Positions 29,301-37,728 of a stretch of 44,177 nucleotides of DNA are shown here, in pieces. The position numbers and the translations under genes are program-made. Positions within the stretch are counted from its first letter, which is position 1; the number at the start of each line of letters is the position of its first letter. The notes under the pieces are model-generated. The model saw only the letters and a list, made by a program, of their open reading frames with translations. It searched no databases and was not told where the DNA came from. The DNA is from Acidimicrobiia bacterium (GTDB taxonomy: Bacteria; Actinomycetota; Acidimicrobiia; Spongiisociales; JAHEDJ01), in assembly GCA_035471805.1 (NCBI GenBank), contig DATIPS010000065.1, positions 1 to 44,177 on the forward strand. Reading direction: 5' to 3'.

Positions 29301-30209
29301 TCAGGGTCCGACCACACCGACCAGGAACCCGTCGTCGTCGATGACCGGGACGGGAGCCCCTCCGAGCACCTCGCCGACCTCGCCGATCTCGTCGACCGGC
29401 GTATCGACCTTGACGGCCACCGGATCTTCCATGATGGATCCCACCTGAATCCCATGCCCAACGAGCAGCAGGGCCGATCGTCGGACCATACCCACCAGCT
29501 TGCCGTTGTCGGCGACTGGTAGAACGGAATACTCGAGCAGTCGGAGTGCATCGCCGGATCCAAGCATCGGACTCAGGTAGGCATCGGGTTCACGCAGCAG
29601 GTGAAATGCACGCTGTGGAGCCGAGCGGACGACCACCGTCCCTGCCGGGGCACGGGTCTGTAGTTTGCGCCCCGGACCGAAGAACTGCCTTTGCAGCCAC
29701 GACCCTCCCGGCGCGCCCGCAATGAGGAGCGTTCCCTTGTCGAGTTCGTCCACGAGGTCGGCCGGCTGTTCGGTCTGAACCAGCCTGCTGAGCATGCCGT
29801 CGGCGAGTGCACTCAGGGCATCGAGGCTCGATTGGGCGGCGGCCCGATCGTCATCCGGCCCGTAGGCGGAGAGCAGCTCTGCCGGAACGTCGAGTCTTTC
29901 ACCGAGCTGGCGGGCCACCGCCGCGGCCAGGTCGGAGTGAGGTCCGCCGGCGACTGCCGCGACGATCGAAGTGGTGGCTTCGAGGTTCAGCTCGTTGGGG
30001 ACCGCAACCGAGACGAGATCGAACGAAGTCATCTTCTTGGTTACCAGCAGGTCGGACCGCTCCGCCCGGCAGATGTCCTCGAGTTTGCCCTCGACTCGCA
30101 TACTGTCCGGATCCAGGGCCGCCGCGAGTTCTCCACATCCCTTGCCGCGCGTCCAAATCACGGACTGCAATGCGAACCGGTGTGGCGACTGCTCGGGTAG
30201 GGCGACCAT
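29301..30209 (-). CDS. USP-like and CBS-pair protein
   Basis: 302 residues from the ATG at 30209; the frame opens 68 codons further but that part overlaps pntAA on the other strand. An N-terminal block (about 1-80) of unknown kind; a universal-stress-like alpha/beta segment (TTSIVAAVAGGPHSDLAAAV ... GTLLIAGAPGGS ... APAGTVVVRSAP); then two CBS domains (about 190-300: AYLSPMLGSGDALRLLEYSV, SIMEDPVAVKVDTPVDEIGE). The CBS pair likely binds an adenine nucleotide. It is transcribed away from pnt, which handles NAD(P)H; a link is inference. Confidence 0.65.
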   Translation of the reverse strand: MVALPEQSPHRFALQSVIWTRGKGCGELAAALDPDSMRVEGKLEDICRAERSDLLVTKKMTSFDLVSVAVPNELNLEATTSIVAAVAGGPHSDLAAAVARQLGERLDVPAELLSAYGPDDDRAAAQSSLDALSALADGMLSRLVQTEQPADLVDELDKGTLLIAGAPGGSWLQRQFFGPGRKLQTRAPAGTVVVRSAPQRAFHLLREPDAYLSPMLGSGDALRLLEYSVLPVADNGKLVGMVRRSALLLVGHGIQVGSIMEDPVAVKVDTPVDEIGEVGEVLGGAPVPVIDDDGFLVGVVGP

Positions 30210-30280
30210 GCGGGAGCCAGTTTGGGGGTGAAGTGGCGGAAACGCAAGCCCGCCTTCGCAAGTCCGAAAACGCGGCAAAC

Positions 30281-30309
30281 TTGGGAATCGCGTCCAGATT
30301 CCGTACATT
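30281..30309 (+). promoter_or_regulatory. pnt operon promoter
   Basis: TTGGGA (30281-30286), 17-nt spacer, TACATT (30304-30309). Predicted transcription start near 30316, only about 5 nt before the ATG at 30321, with no ribosome site, so leaderless or nearly so. Confidence 0.5.
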
Positions 30310-30320
30310 CTCTTCTCGCA

Positions 30321-31457
30321 ATGATTATTGGCATACCCAAGACCACAGGGGCCGGTGAGCATCGGGTTTCTATGACACCCGATGTGGTCGCCCGCCTCAC
30401 GAAAGAAAACCACGAGGTAGTTGTGGAATCCGGAGCCGGTACGGCTGCCGGATTCGTCGACGATTCCTACGTGGCCGTAGGAGCATCGATCGGTGACGCC
30501 GCCCGGGCCTGGTCGGCGGACGTCGTGTGTTGCGTGGAGTATCCGTCAGATCAAGGGCTGGCAAACCTGAGGTCGGGTGCGGTGCTGCTCGGAATGCTCC
30601 AACCCCTCGACGCACCGACCCGTCTGACCGCCCTCGCCGAAACGGGGGTTACCTCGATGGCGTTCGAAATCGTGCCCCGCACGACGAGAGCGCAATCGAT
30701 GGACGTTCTGTCCTCGCAGGCGACGGTTGCCGGCTACCAGGCGGTCCTCCTGGCTGCGGAGAAACTGGACAAGTTCTTCCCGATGCTGACCACCGCAGCC
30801 GGAACCATCGCTCCTGCGAAGGTGCTCATCCTGGGTGCAGGGGTGGCAGGGCTCATGTCCATTGCCACCGCACGGAGACTCGGAGCCGTCGTCTCGGCAT
30901 TCGATGTCAGAGCAGAGGCGGCCGAGCAGGTCGAGTCCCTCGGCGCCAGGTTCGTCAGCATCGACATGGAACAGCAGGACTCTTCTGCCACCGGCGGCTA
31001 CGCCAAGGAGGTCGCCGAAGACACTCAGGCGAAGATCCTCGCCGGACTGGCCAAGCCGGTTGCTGAAGCCGATGTCGTGATCTCGACCGCGCAGATTCCC
31101 GGACGACCGGCGCCTCTGCTGATTACCCGGCAGATGGTCGAGGCAATGCGCCCCGGCGCAATCGTCGTCGATCTGGCTGCACCGACGGGAGGCAACTGCG
31201 AGTTGACTCAAGCCGGCACCACGGTCGTCCATTCGAACGTCTCGATCATCGGACCGACGAACCTGCCGAGCATGGCCGCCGGCGATGCTTCGAGGATGTA
31301 CGGGCGCAACGCCCTGGCGCTCATGAAACTGTTCCTGAGCGAAGACGGAGTGGACGTCAATTTCGAAGATGACATCATCGAAGGATCGGTCGTAACACAT
31401 GGTGGGGCGGTGGTGCACCCCCGTGTGAAAGCTCTACTGGACGGAGGAGGTAACTGA
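30321..31457 (+). CDS. pntAA: NAD(P) transhydrogenase, alpha subunit 1 (NAD-binding)
   Basis: A protein of 378 residues starting at MIIGIPKTTGAGEHRVS. It binds NAD(H) and exchanges hydride with NADP(H) bound to PntB. Rossmann motif ILGAGVAGLMSIATARRLGA, also seen in alanine dehydrogenases, plus a typical VISTAQIPGRPAPLLITRQM. The membrane part is on a separate gene (pntAB). It starts in a region without ribosome site. Divergent from the USP/CBS gene with 111 nt between starts. Confidence 0.93.
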   Translation: MIIGIPKTTGAGEHRVSMTPDVVARLTKENHEVVVESGAGTAAGFVDDSYVAVGASIGDAARAWSADVVCCVEYPSDQGLANLRSGAVLLGMLQPLDAPTRLTALAETGVTSMAFEIVPRTTRAQSMDVLSSQATVAGYQAVLLAAEKLDKFFPMLTTAAGTIAPAKVLILGAGVAGLMSIATARRLGAVVSAFDVRAEAAEQVESLGARFVSIDMEQQDSSATGGYAKEVAEDTQAKILAGLAKPVAEADVVISTAQIPGRPAPLLITRQMVEAMRPGAIVVDLAAPTGGNCELTQAGTTVVHSNVSIIGPTNLPSMAAGDASRMYGRNALALMKLFLSEDGVDVNFEDDIIEGSVVTHGGAVVHPRVKALLDGGGN

Positions 31458-31738
31458 TGGAACTAGTGATCTCTATCACCGTGTTCGTCCTCGCCGCCTT
31501 CGTCGGCTTCGAGGTCATCACGAAGGTGCCGCCGACGCTGCACACCCCGCTGATGTCGGGGTCGAATGCGATCTCCGGCGTCACGATCATCGGCGCATTG
31601 ATCGTCGCCGGAGAGGCCGAGAGCAACCTGGGTGAGGTACTCGCGTTTCTGGCGGTGACTATGGCCATGATCAACGTGATCGGCGGCTTCATGGTCACCG
31701 ATCGCATGCTCGAGATGTTCAAGAAGAAGGAGCGCTGA
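31457..31738 (+). CDS. pntAB: NAD(P) transhydrogenase, alpha subunit 2 (membrane)
   Basis: A protein of 93 residues with three hydrophobic helices (ISITVFVLAAFVGFEVI, ISGVTIIGALIVAG, VLAFLAVTMAMINVIGGFMV) and the LHTPLMSGSNAISGV signature. Corresponds to the C-terminal membrane half of PntA in E. coli. Start ATG overlaps the pntAA stop (TGATG), with a GGAGGAGG ribosome site. Confidence 0.95.
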   Translation: MELVISITVFVLAAFVGFEVITKVPPTLHTPLMSGSNAISGVTIIGALIVAGEAESNLGEVLAFLAVTMAMINVIGGFMVTDRMLEMFKKKER

Positions 31739-33111
31739 TGAGCCGGGAGATTTCAGCACTCATCTACCTCCTGGCGGCTGCGCTGTTCATATACGGTTTG
31801 AAGCGCTTGTCCTCGCCCAAGACGGCCCGGTCGGGCAACCAGCTGGCGGCGTCGGGTATGGCGGTTGCCATCGTGGTGACCTTGACCAACAGCGGGATCA
31901 GCGCATGGACGATCATCGCCGGCATCGTCGTCGGAAGCGGTATCGGGGCCTATCTGGCCAGGTCGGTCGAGATGACCGGCATGCCCGAACTCGTGGCCGC
32001 ATTCAACGGCTTCGGTGGCGGCGCCTCGGTGATGGTGGCTTCGGCCGAGTTCTTCCAGAACCCGGATCCCGCAGTCCAGACGGTCGTCACCATCGCTTTG
32101 TCGGTCGTCATAGGTGCAATAACCTTCTCCGGCAGCTTCATTGCGTGGGGCAAGCTGAACGGCAAGCTCCCCGGGCAACCGTTCGGTTATCCGGCCCAGA
32201 AACTTATCGACCCCCTGATCATTGCGGTCATCGTCGTGTTGAGCGTCCTCCTGGTGCTCGATAGCGGCGGTTCGATCGTGCTGTGGGTCTTGCTGGGCCT
32301 GGGACTGGTGCTGGGTGTCACCCGCGTCATCCCGATCGGCGGAGCAGACATGCCGGTGGTCATCTCCCTGTTGAACGCCTTCTCAGGTGTGGCCGCCTCC
32401 ATGGCCGGGTTCGTGATCAACGAGAACGCGCTGATCATCTCCGGTGCCCTGGTGGGGGCTTCGGGTCTGATCCTCACCAACATCATGGTGAAGGCGATGA
32501 ACCGGTCGCTCGCCCATGTGCTCTTCGCAGCCTTCGGCGGGGCGGACTCGACGGGACAAGGCGGCACGACCAGTGACAAGCCGGTCAAGTCGGCTTCGGC
32601 CGAGGATGTCGCGATCACGATGGGCTACGCACAATCGGTCATAGTCGTGCCCGGCTACGGTCTCGCTGTGGCGCAGGCTCAGCATGTGCTGCGCGAACTC
32701 GCCGATCTTCTCGAGGCGAAGGGTGTGGACGTCCGGTATGCGATCCACCCCGTGGCCGGCCGCATGCCCGGCCACATGAACGTGCTGCTGGCAGAGGCGG
32801 ATGTGTCCTACGACAAGCTGTTCGCTCTCGAGGACATCAACGGCGATTTCCCACGGACGGACGTAGCCCTGATTGTGGGGGCCAACGACGTCGTCAACCC
32901 GGCCGCCCGTGAGGATGCGACCTCACCGATCTACGGCATGCCGATACTCGACGTGGACTTCGCCACCACTTCGGTGGTTATCAAGCGGAGCCTCTCCCCC
33001 GGCTTCGCCGGTATAGACAATCCGCTGTTCTACAACGAGAACAACCTGATGCTCTTCGGCGACGCCAAGGGCGCCATCCAGGAGTTGATCGCAGCAGTCA
33101 AGGAAATGTAG
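31738..33111 (+). CDS. pntB: NAD(P) transhydrogenase, beta subunit
   Basis: A protein of 457 residues. About eight N-terminal helices build the proton path, and the C-terminal 180 residues (from about 285: VIVVPGYGLAVAQAQHVLRE ... VALIVGANDVVNPAARE) bind NADP(H). Works with PntAA and PntAB to drive NADPH formation by the proton gradient. Start overlaps the pntAB stop (TGATG). Followed by a hairpin and palindromic copy D. Confidence 0.95.
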   Translation: MSREISALIYLLAAALFIYGLKRLSSPKTARSGNQLAASGMAVAIVVTLTNSGISAWTIIAGIVVGSGIGAYLARSVEMTGMPELVAAFNGFGGGASVMVASAEFFQNPDPAVQTVVTIALSVVIGAITFSGSFIAWGKLNGKLPGQPFGYPAQKLIDPLIIAVIVVLSVLLVLDSGGSIVLWVLLGLGLVLGVTRVIPIGGADMPVVISLLNAFSGVAASMAGFVINENALIISGALVGASGLILTNIMVKAMNRSLAHVLFAAFGGADSTGQGGTTSDKPVKSASAEDVAITMGYAQSVIVVPGYGLAVAQAQHVLRELADLLEAKGVDVRYAIHPVAGRMPGHMNVLLAEADVSYDKLFALEDINGDFPRTDVALIVGANDVVNPAAREDATSPIYGMPILDVDFATTSVVIKRSLSPGFAGIDNPLFYNENNLMLFGDAKGAIQELIAAVKEM

Positions 33112-33132
33112 GACCGTCGACGGTCGATTGGT

Positions 33133-33161
33133 AAGAGGCGGGCCTGTCGGGCCCGCCTCTT
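33133..33161 (+). terminator. hairpin terminator after pntB
   Basis: AAGAGGCGGGC (33133-33143) and GCCCGCCTCTT (33151-33161): 11 perfect bp (12 with an extra C-G) over a 5-7-nt loop. No long T tract follows (only TTCT). The 20 nt before it hold a 12-bp palindrome ACCGTCGACGGT (33113-33124). Confidence 0.7.
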
Positions 33162-33176
33162 CTATCCAGTAGGAAT

Positions 33177-33225
33177 TTTCTCAGCAATACTGATGCGCGT
33201 GGAGAACCACAGTATTGCTGAGAAA
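33177..33225. repeat. palindromic element, copy D
   Basis: TTTCTCAGCAATACTG (33177-33192), loop ATGCGCGTGGAGAACCA, CAGTATTGCTGAGAAA (33210-33225): perfect 16-nt arms; a C at 33226 extends the AAAC end. Loop runs opposite to copies A and C. Ends 11 nt before the nitroreductase ATG. Confidence 0.9.
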
Positions 33226-33236
33226 CCTGGGTGATT

Positions 33237-33842
33237 ATGGAATTCAACGAGATCCTCAAGAAACGTCGGATGGTCCGCAACTACACCGACGAGCCGGTCG
33301 AAACGGCCGCAATCGAGCGGATCATCCAGGCCGGACGGCGGGCTCCCAGTGCCGGGTTCACCCAGGGACAGTCGTTCGTAGTCGTGACCGATGGCGAGAT
33401 CCGGGAAAAGATCGCCGGGTTGGCCGGCGAGACCTCCTATGTGGAGGCCGGGTTCGACCCTTGGATCTCGAAAGCGCCAGTCCATGTGATCGTCTGCGTC
33501 AACGAGCACGACTATCACCGCCGCTATCGCGAAGCCGACAAGGCGCCGGCCGGCGACATGGTCTGGCCGGTCCCCTACTGGTGGGTCGACGCCGGCGCCT
33601 CGATGATGCTGGTTCTCCTGGCGGCCATCGAAGAAGGCCTGGCGGCAGGGTTCCTGGGCGTGCATTCGATCCCGGACCTGAAGGAGCTGCTCTCCATCCC
33701 CGACGAGGTTGAACCTATCGGCGTGATCACCATCGGTCACCCTGCACCGGACCGCAAGTCGGGTTCCCTCACGCGGGGTTGGAGATCAGACGCCGACATC
33801 AAACACTGGCAGCGCTGGAACTCAGCCGGCGAAGGCGAGTAG
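33237..33842 (+). CDS. nitroreductase-family FMN oxidoreductase
   Basis: 201 residues from ATG 33237 (GTG at 33231 is an alternative). KKRRMVRNYTDEPVE and RRAPSAGFTQGQSFVVVTD are the FMN-phosphate-binding signature; VHVIVCVNEHDYH, GASMMLVLLAAIEEGLAAGFLG and PIGVITIGHPAP complete the fold. Acts on nitro or quinone compounds with NAD(P)H; substrate unknown. It is not BluB, lacking its long N-terminal part. The start is adjacent to repeat copy D, which may shape its leader. Confidence 0.88.
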   Translation: MEFNEILKKRRMVRNYTDEPVETAAIERIIQAGRRAPSAGFTQGQSFVVVTDGEIREKIAGLAGETSYVEAGFDPWISKAPVHVIVCVNEHDYHRRYREADKAPAGDMVWPVPYWWVDAGASMMLVLLAAIEEGLAAGFLGVHSIPDLKELLSIPDEVEPIGVITIGHPAPDRKSGSLTRGWRSDADIKHWQRWNSAGEGE

Positions 33843-34649
33843 AACTAGGCCGCCCGCTATCAACGCGGCGGCCCGCAGGCGGCGGGCGCCGAGCGGTTCC
33901 TTGAGAATCAGCCAGCCGCCGAGCGCGCCGAACACCACCGAGGTCTCGCGTACCGCAGCGACCAGACCGAGCGGTGCCGAGCGCGCCGCGATCAGGACCA
34001 GGCCGTAGGCGCCGGCCGATGCAATCCCTGCGAACACGTACCTCCACCGCTCGGTTCGGACCGCCGCGCCGAGCCGCTGCCAACCGCGCCTCCCCACGAC
34101 TATCGGGGTGAACAGGATTGCCCCCATCACGAACACGGTGACCGTGTAGGCGAAGCTCTCGTCCAGCGATCGGACCGCAGCACCGTCGATGCTCGTATAT
34201 GTTGCGATGAAAACGGCCGTCAGCAGTGCCCACCAGGAGCCGCGCCCAACCTTGCGCAGGCCGACCATCAGCACCCCCGCCGTAAGCAACAGGATGGCTC
34301 CCAGGCCGACCGTGCCCGGCCGGTCGTCGAGGAACAGGAAGGCCACCAGCGTGATGACCAGCGGCGCCGCCCCCCTGGCCACCGGGTAGACGACCGACAG
34401 GTCGGCCCGTTCGTATGCCGCCACCAGCGCCAGGCTGTAGGCGACGTGGACGATTCCGGAAACGGCGAAATACGGCCAGGCGCTCCAGGGGATTCCGACC
34501 GTCAGCAGGAACGGGAGGAAGACCAGCGCACCGAAGAACACTTGAGCCCATCCGGCCACCAGACGATCGCTGCTCGCCTTGACCAGCAGATTCCAGGAGG
34601 CGTGCAACAGCGCCGCGCCGAGCACGAGTGAGAATGCGGTCCAGCCGAT
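33822..34649 (-). CDS. DMT-superfamily (EamA) transporter
   Basis: 275 residues from the proposed start. Ten hydrophobic helices and two EamA repeats (AALLHASWNLLVKASSDRL near the start; GAYGLVLIAARSAPLGLVAAV and SVVFGALGGWLILKEPLGARR near the end). Exports or imports a small metabolite. Start: AAGGAG, 5 nt, then ATC (34649-34647) gives MGWTAFSLVLGAALLH, a good first helix. In-frame GTG codons lie upstream (near 34712) or inside helix 1, without ribosome sites. If real, ATC is a rare start codon. The 3' end overlaps the nitroreductase stop by 21 nt, tail to tail. Confidence 0.85.
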   Translation of the reverse strand: MGWTAFSLVLGAALLHASWNLLVKASSDRLVAGWAQVFFGALVFLPFLLTVGIPWSAWPYFAVSGIVHVAYSLALVAAYERADLSVVYPVARGAAPLVITLVAFLFLDDRPGTVGLGAILLLTAGVLMVGLRKVGRGSWWALLTAVFIATYTSIDGAAVRSLDESFAYTVTVFVMGAILFTPIVVGRRGWQRLGAAVRTERWRYVFAGIASAGAYGLVLIAARSAPLGLVAAVRETSVVFGALGGWLILKEPLGARRLRAAALIAGGLVLLAFAG

Positions 34650-34720
34650 GGTCGCTCCTTTCCTTGCGGATTGTACGACCGCGCACCAGCCTGATCGCCC
34701 TGCCGCAGGCACGTCGGAGC

Positions 34721-34726
34721 TAGCCT
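34721..34726 (+). promoter_or_regulatory. candidate -10 (TAGCCT) for the B12-binding protein gene
   Basis: TAGCCT 24 nt before ATG 34751. A GGAGAG ribosome site lies between, so here the same hexamer gives a short normal leader. Confidence 0.4.
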
Positions 34727-34750
34727 GGCACCTGCTCGAAGAGGAGAGCG

Positions 34751-35722
34751 ATGAGTTCTGACCCATCCCAGATTGCGTCGATTCGTCTAGCGGTGACCAC
34801 CTCGCTCATCGAAGGAGACGCAGGCGGCGCCTTTCACCTGGTCCGCGACCTCCTCGCCCAAGGTGTTCCTTTCGACGTCGTTCTGTTCGATGTCGTCGCG
34901 GCCGCCCACGCCGACTTCGGGAGGAGATGGCAAGACGGCGACTACCGGATAGCCGACGAGCACGCGGCAACCGGGACGGTCGAGACCGTGGTCGCACTGC
35001 TGGCCGGATCGTTTGACCTGCCCGACGACGGCGACCCCATCGTCGTCGCCGCCGCAGAGGGCGACCACCACTCGCTGCCGGCCAGACTCGCCTCCGCCCA
35101 TTTGCTGGCCCTCGGGTATCGGGTCCGCTACCTGGGGTCCAACATGGATGCCGCCGATCTCGCCGCCTTTCTCGGGGATGATCCACCGGCGGCTCTGATC
35201 CTTTCCTGCGCGATGTCGACACTCCTTCCCGGCGCCCGGGCGAGTGTTCGCGCCGCGCACCGCGCCGGTGTCCCGGTGCTGAGCGGCGGGCCCGGTTTCG
35301 GCCCCAACGGTGTCTGGGCCTATTCCGTCGGCGCCGACGCCTGGGTTGCCTCGCCCCGTGAGATCGACGACGTGCTGCGATCCTGGGAGCCCGACATAGA
35401 GGTTGCCGAGCAGCTGGTGCAGCCGGAACATCCGGAGTCGGCGTCGATCGACAAACACCGCGAGGACATACTGGCGGCCGCCGTCGGCACCCTGGACTGG
35501 CCCGGCCGGAGGATCCGCAGCGAACTCGCCCTGCTGCTGCAGGCCGTCGAAGCGGCACTGCTGGTCGACGATCCGTCTCTCGTGTCGGGCTTCACGGCGT
35601 GGCAGTCGTCTCTGCTGTCGTCCCACGGATATGCCGCACAGGTCCCGGCAGATCTGCGGCGCGCACTGGCCGCCGGATTGGCCGCGGTGGCTCCGGGTGC
35701 CGCCGGTCTGCTCGACGGCTAG
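34751..35722 (+). CDS. stand-alone cobalamin-binding protein (CarH-like sensor domain)
   Basis: A protein of 323 residues. Helical N-terminal part (1-90) includes W60-x9-E70H71, the Wx9EH motif of AdoCbl light sensors such as CarH. Next is a B12-binding Rossmann domain (about 96-215): the D105-x-H107 of the usual DxHxxG, with H107 as likely lower ligand (final G is P110), and a LSGGPGFG loop. The last 100 residues are helical. No DNA-binding domain is fused, unlike CarH/LitR. Starts at ATG with GGAGAG. Could act as light or cobalamin sensor, or as part of methyl transfer. Function unproven. Confidence 0.85.
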   Translation: MSSDPSQIASIRLAVTTSLIEGDAGGAFHLVRDLLAQGVPFDVVLFDVVAAAHADFGRRWQDGDYRIADEHAATGTVETVVALLAGSFDLPDDGDPIVVAAAEGDHHSLPARLASAHLLALGYRVRYLGSNMDAADLAAFLGDDPPAALILSCAMSTLLPGARASVRAAHRAGVPVLSGGPGFGPNGVWAYSVGADAWVASPREIDDVLRSWEPDIEVAEQLVQPEHPESASIDKHREDILAAAVGTLDWPGRRIRSELALLLQAVEAALLVDDPSLVSGFTAWQSSLLSSHGYAAQVPADLRRALAAGLAAVAPGAAGLLDG

Positions 35723-35750
35723 GCGGGGGACGGGGCAATCACCACCCATC

Positions 35751-35756
35751 TACGAT
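35751..35756 (+). promoter_or_regulatory. candidate -10 (TACGAT) for leaderless thioesterase gene
   Basis: TACGAT, 7 nt before GTG 35764. A second ATG (35755) overlaps the hexamer itself and so would not be in the transcript. Confidence 0.45.
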
Positions 35757-35763
35757 GCTCGCG

Positions 35764-36537
35764 GTGAGCGACGCTGTCTACGTACGAGACGGGGAGTGGT
35801 TCGTTCCCACTCGCTTGGCGGGGGGACCGTGGTCCGCCGATGCACAGCACGGTGGTCCGCCCAGCGCTCTGCTGGCCGGAGCCATCGAACGCGTCGAACC
35901 GGCGGGGATGTTCGTATCTCGAGTCACCGTCGAACTTCTCAGACCGGTGCAAATGGTCCCGCACCGAATCGAGGTCGAGGTGCTGCGACAGGGCAAGCGG
36001 GTCCAACTGATCGGCGCCCGCCTCTCGTCTGCGGACGGTGAGGTCGCCAGAGCGACGGCGCTGCGTATCCGCACCGACGACGCCATCGACCCCGGCCCGT
36101 CGATTCACTCAACCGGTCCGCCCGCCCCGCCGTCGACCGGCATCGAACGCCCGTTCTTCGAGGGATTCCGGCACTTCTTCGCCGATGCCATCGAGGTCCG
36201 CTATCTGGCCGGCGGTGCGGATCTCCCCGGACCGGCAACGGCCTGGATCCGGCTGTCCGCTCCTCTCGTCGAGGGAGAGGAACCGAGCCCTTTGCAGCGG
36301 GTGGTCGTGGCCGCCGACACGGGCAACGGGATCAGCTCCGAACTGGGCTTCCAGGAGCACGTCTTCATCAACCCGGACCTCACGGTGTACCTGCATCGTG
36401 AACTGGTCGGCGAATGGGTTCTCCTGGATGCCGTTACGGACATCTCGGCCGGTACCGGCCTTGCCCAGTCCGCCCTCTCCGACGAACAGGGGTCGATCGG
36501 CCGCTCGCTGCAGGCGCTGTACGTCGACCGCCGCTGA
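35764..36537 (+). CDS. TesB-like acyl-CoA thioesterase family protein
   Basis: 257 residues from GTG 35764. Hot-dog fold pattern: WSADAQHGGPPSALLAGAIER near the N-terminus, FVSRVTVELLRPVQMVPHRI, VQLIGARLSSADGEVARATA, a proline-rich linker, and a second hot-dog half (VVVAADTGNGISSEL, FINPDLTVYLHRELVGEWVL). The double fold resembles TesB-type thioesterases with variable activity. Possibly linked to menC 47 nt downstream (DHNA-CoA hydrolysis is only an idea). ATG 35755 is an alternative start. Confidence 0.8.
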   Translation: MSDAVYVRDGEWFVPTRLAGGPWSADAQHGGPPSALLAGAIERVEPAGMFVSRVTVELLRPVQMVPHRIEVEVLRQGKRVQLIGARLSSADGEVARATALRIRTDDAIDPGPSIHSTGPPAPPSTGIERPFFEGFRHFFADAIEVRYLAGGADLPGPATAWIRLSAPLVEGEEPSPLQRVVVAADTGNGISSELGFQEHVFINPDLTVYLHRELVGEWVLLDAVTDISAGTGLAQSALSDEQGSIGRSLQALYVDRR

Positions 36538-36572
36538 CCTCCTTCGAGCAACCGTCGGCTGATCGGGCCGCG

Positions 36573-36578
36573 TAAGCT
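36573..36578 (+). promoter_or_regulatory. candidate -10 (TAAGCT) for leaderless menC
   Basis: TAAGCT exactly 6 nt before the GTG at 36585; no ribosome site. Confidence 0.5.
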
Positions 36579-36584
36579 GCCTCT

Positions 36585-37682
36585 GTGCACATTTCCGCAG
36601 TCGAGCTTCGCCTTCTCACCGCCGAACTCGTGGACCCTTTCAATACTTCGTACGGTTCGATCCTCTCGCGCAATCCGATCATCGTGCGGGTCTTCGGCGA
36701 CGGTCACGAAGGATGGTCGGAATGTCCGGCCGACGTCGCTCCTTCGGCAGACCGCAATCCTGTCGGGGTTGCATGGAGTGCTCTCGAATACCGGATCGCC
36801 GGACAGGTGATCGGCCTCGACATCGATCACCCGCTCTCACTCAGCCTGGACCCGTCGGTTCCCCGGCCGGTCCGCGCTGCGATGGAGATGGCCGTGTGGG
36901 ACCTGCACGCTCGCTCTCTCGGGCTCCCGCTGTGGCATGTGCTCGGTGGCGAAGACCGTCCGATTCCTTCCGGCGTGGTGGTCGGGATCCCCGAAACGGT
37001 CCCGGCACTGCTGGCTACCGTCGCCGATCGGGTCGAACAGGGCTATCAGCGGGTGAAGTTGAAGATCAAACCGGGCTGGGACGCCGTTCCGATAGAGGCG
37101 GTCCGTTCCCGGTGGCCGGGTCTGGCTGTTTCGGCCGACGCCAACGGCGCATACACGCCGGCGGATGAAGAGTCGTTGAGGGAGATGGACACGCTCGAAC
37201 TCCAGTACCTGGAACAGCCTTTCGCGGCTCCGGACATCGAGGAGAGTGCGCGTTTCGCAGGGACGGTCACCACTCCCATCTGCCTCGATGAGTCCCTCCC
37301 CGATCGAGCGAGCGTTCACCGGGCCCTGACGCGTCACCCGGACTTCGTCATCAATGCCAAGCCGTCCCGCCTGGGCGGCCACGGCGAGACTGTTGCCGTC
37401 CACCGACTGGCGCGCGATGTTGGTGCCGATCTCTGGTGCGGCGGCTATCTGGAAACCGGGATCGGCCGTGCGCACCTGGTGGCCGTGGCGACGCTTCCGG
37501 GGTTCACCCTCCCGGCAGATATCTCTGCATCGGCGAGGTACTGGAAGCGTGACCTGGTCCGACCGGAGTGGACACTCAGGGACGGTTCCCTGATTCCCAC
37601 CGGGGCGCCGGGAATCGGCGTCGAGGTCGACACCGAGTACCTGGACCACCTCACCACTCGCAGGATTCTGCTGGAGGTGTAA
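36585..37682 (+). CDS. menC: o-succinylbenzoate synthase (enolase superfamily)
   Basis: A protein of 365 residues of the OSBS/NAAAR family, making o-succinylbenzoate in menaquinone synthesis. Catalytic barrel motifs: VKLKIKPGWD, SADANGAY (first metal Asp), LEQPFAA, CLDESL, INAKPSRLGGHGE, and GGYLETGIGRAHLVAVATLP typical of MenC. Start GTG 6 nt after TAAGCT. A related N-acylamino-acid racemase cannot be excluded, as this family has dual activity. No other men gene is seen. Confidence 0.85.
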   Translation: MHISAVELRLLTAELVDPFNTSYGSILSRNPIIVRVFGDGHEGWSECPADVAPSADRNPVGVAWSALEYRIAGQVIGLDIDHPLSLSLDPSVPRPVRAAMEMAVWDLHARSLGLPLWHVLGGEDRPIPSGVVVGIPETVPALLATVADRVEQGYQRVKLKIKPGWDAVPIEAVRSRWPGLAVSADANGAYTPADEESLREMDTLELQYLEQPFAAPDIEESARFAGTVTTPICLDESLPDRASVHRALTRHPDFVINAKPSRLGGHGETVAVHRLARDVGADLWCGGYLETGIGRAHLVAVATLPGFTLPADISASARYWKRDLVRPEWTLRDGSLIPTGAPGIGVEVDTEYLDHLTTRRILLEV

Positions 37683-37728
37683 CGAATCCTCGCCTCCTGA
37701 GACTTAGATACGGGAGGCTAGGAAAACA

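Noticed and set aside
33237-33842. BluB (lower-ligand synthesis for B12) because of the nearby B12-binding gene
   Set aside because: Length and motifs fit a general nitroreductase; the long BluB N-terminus is missing.
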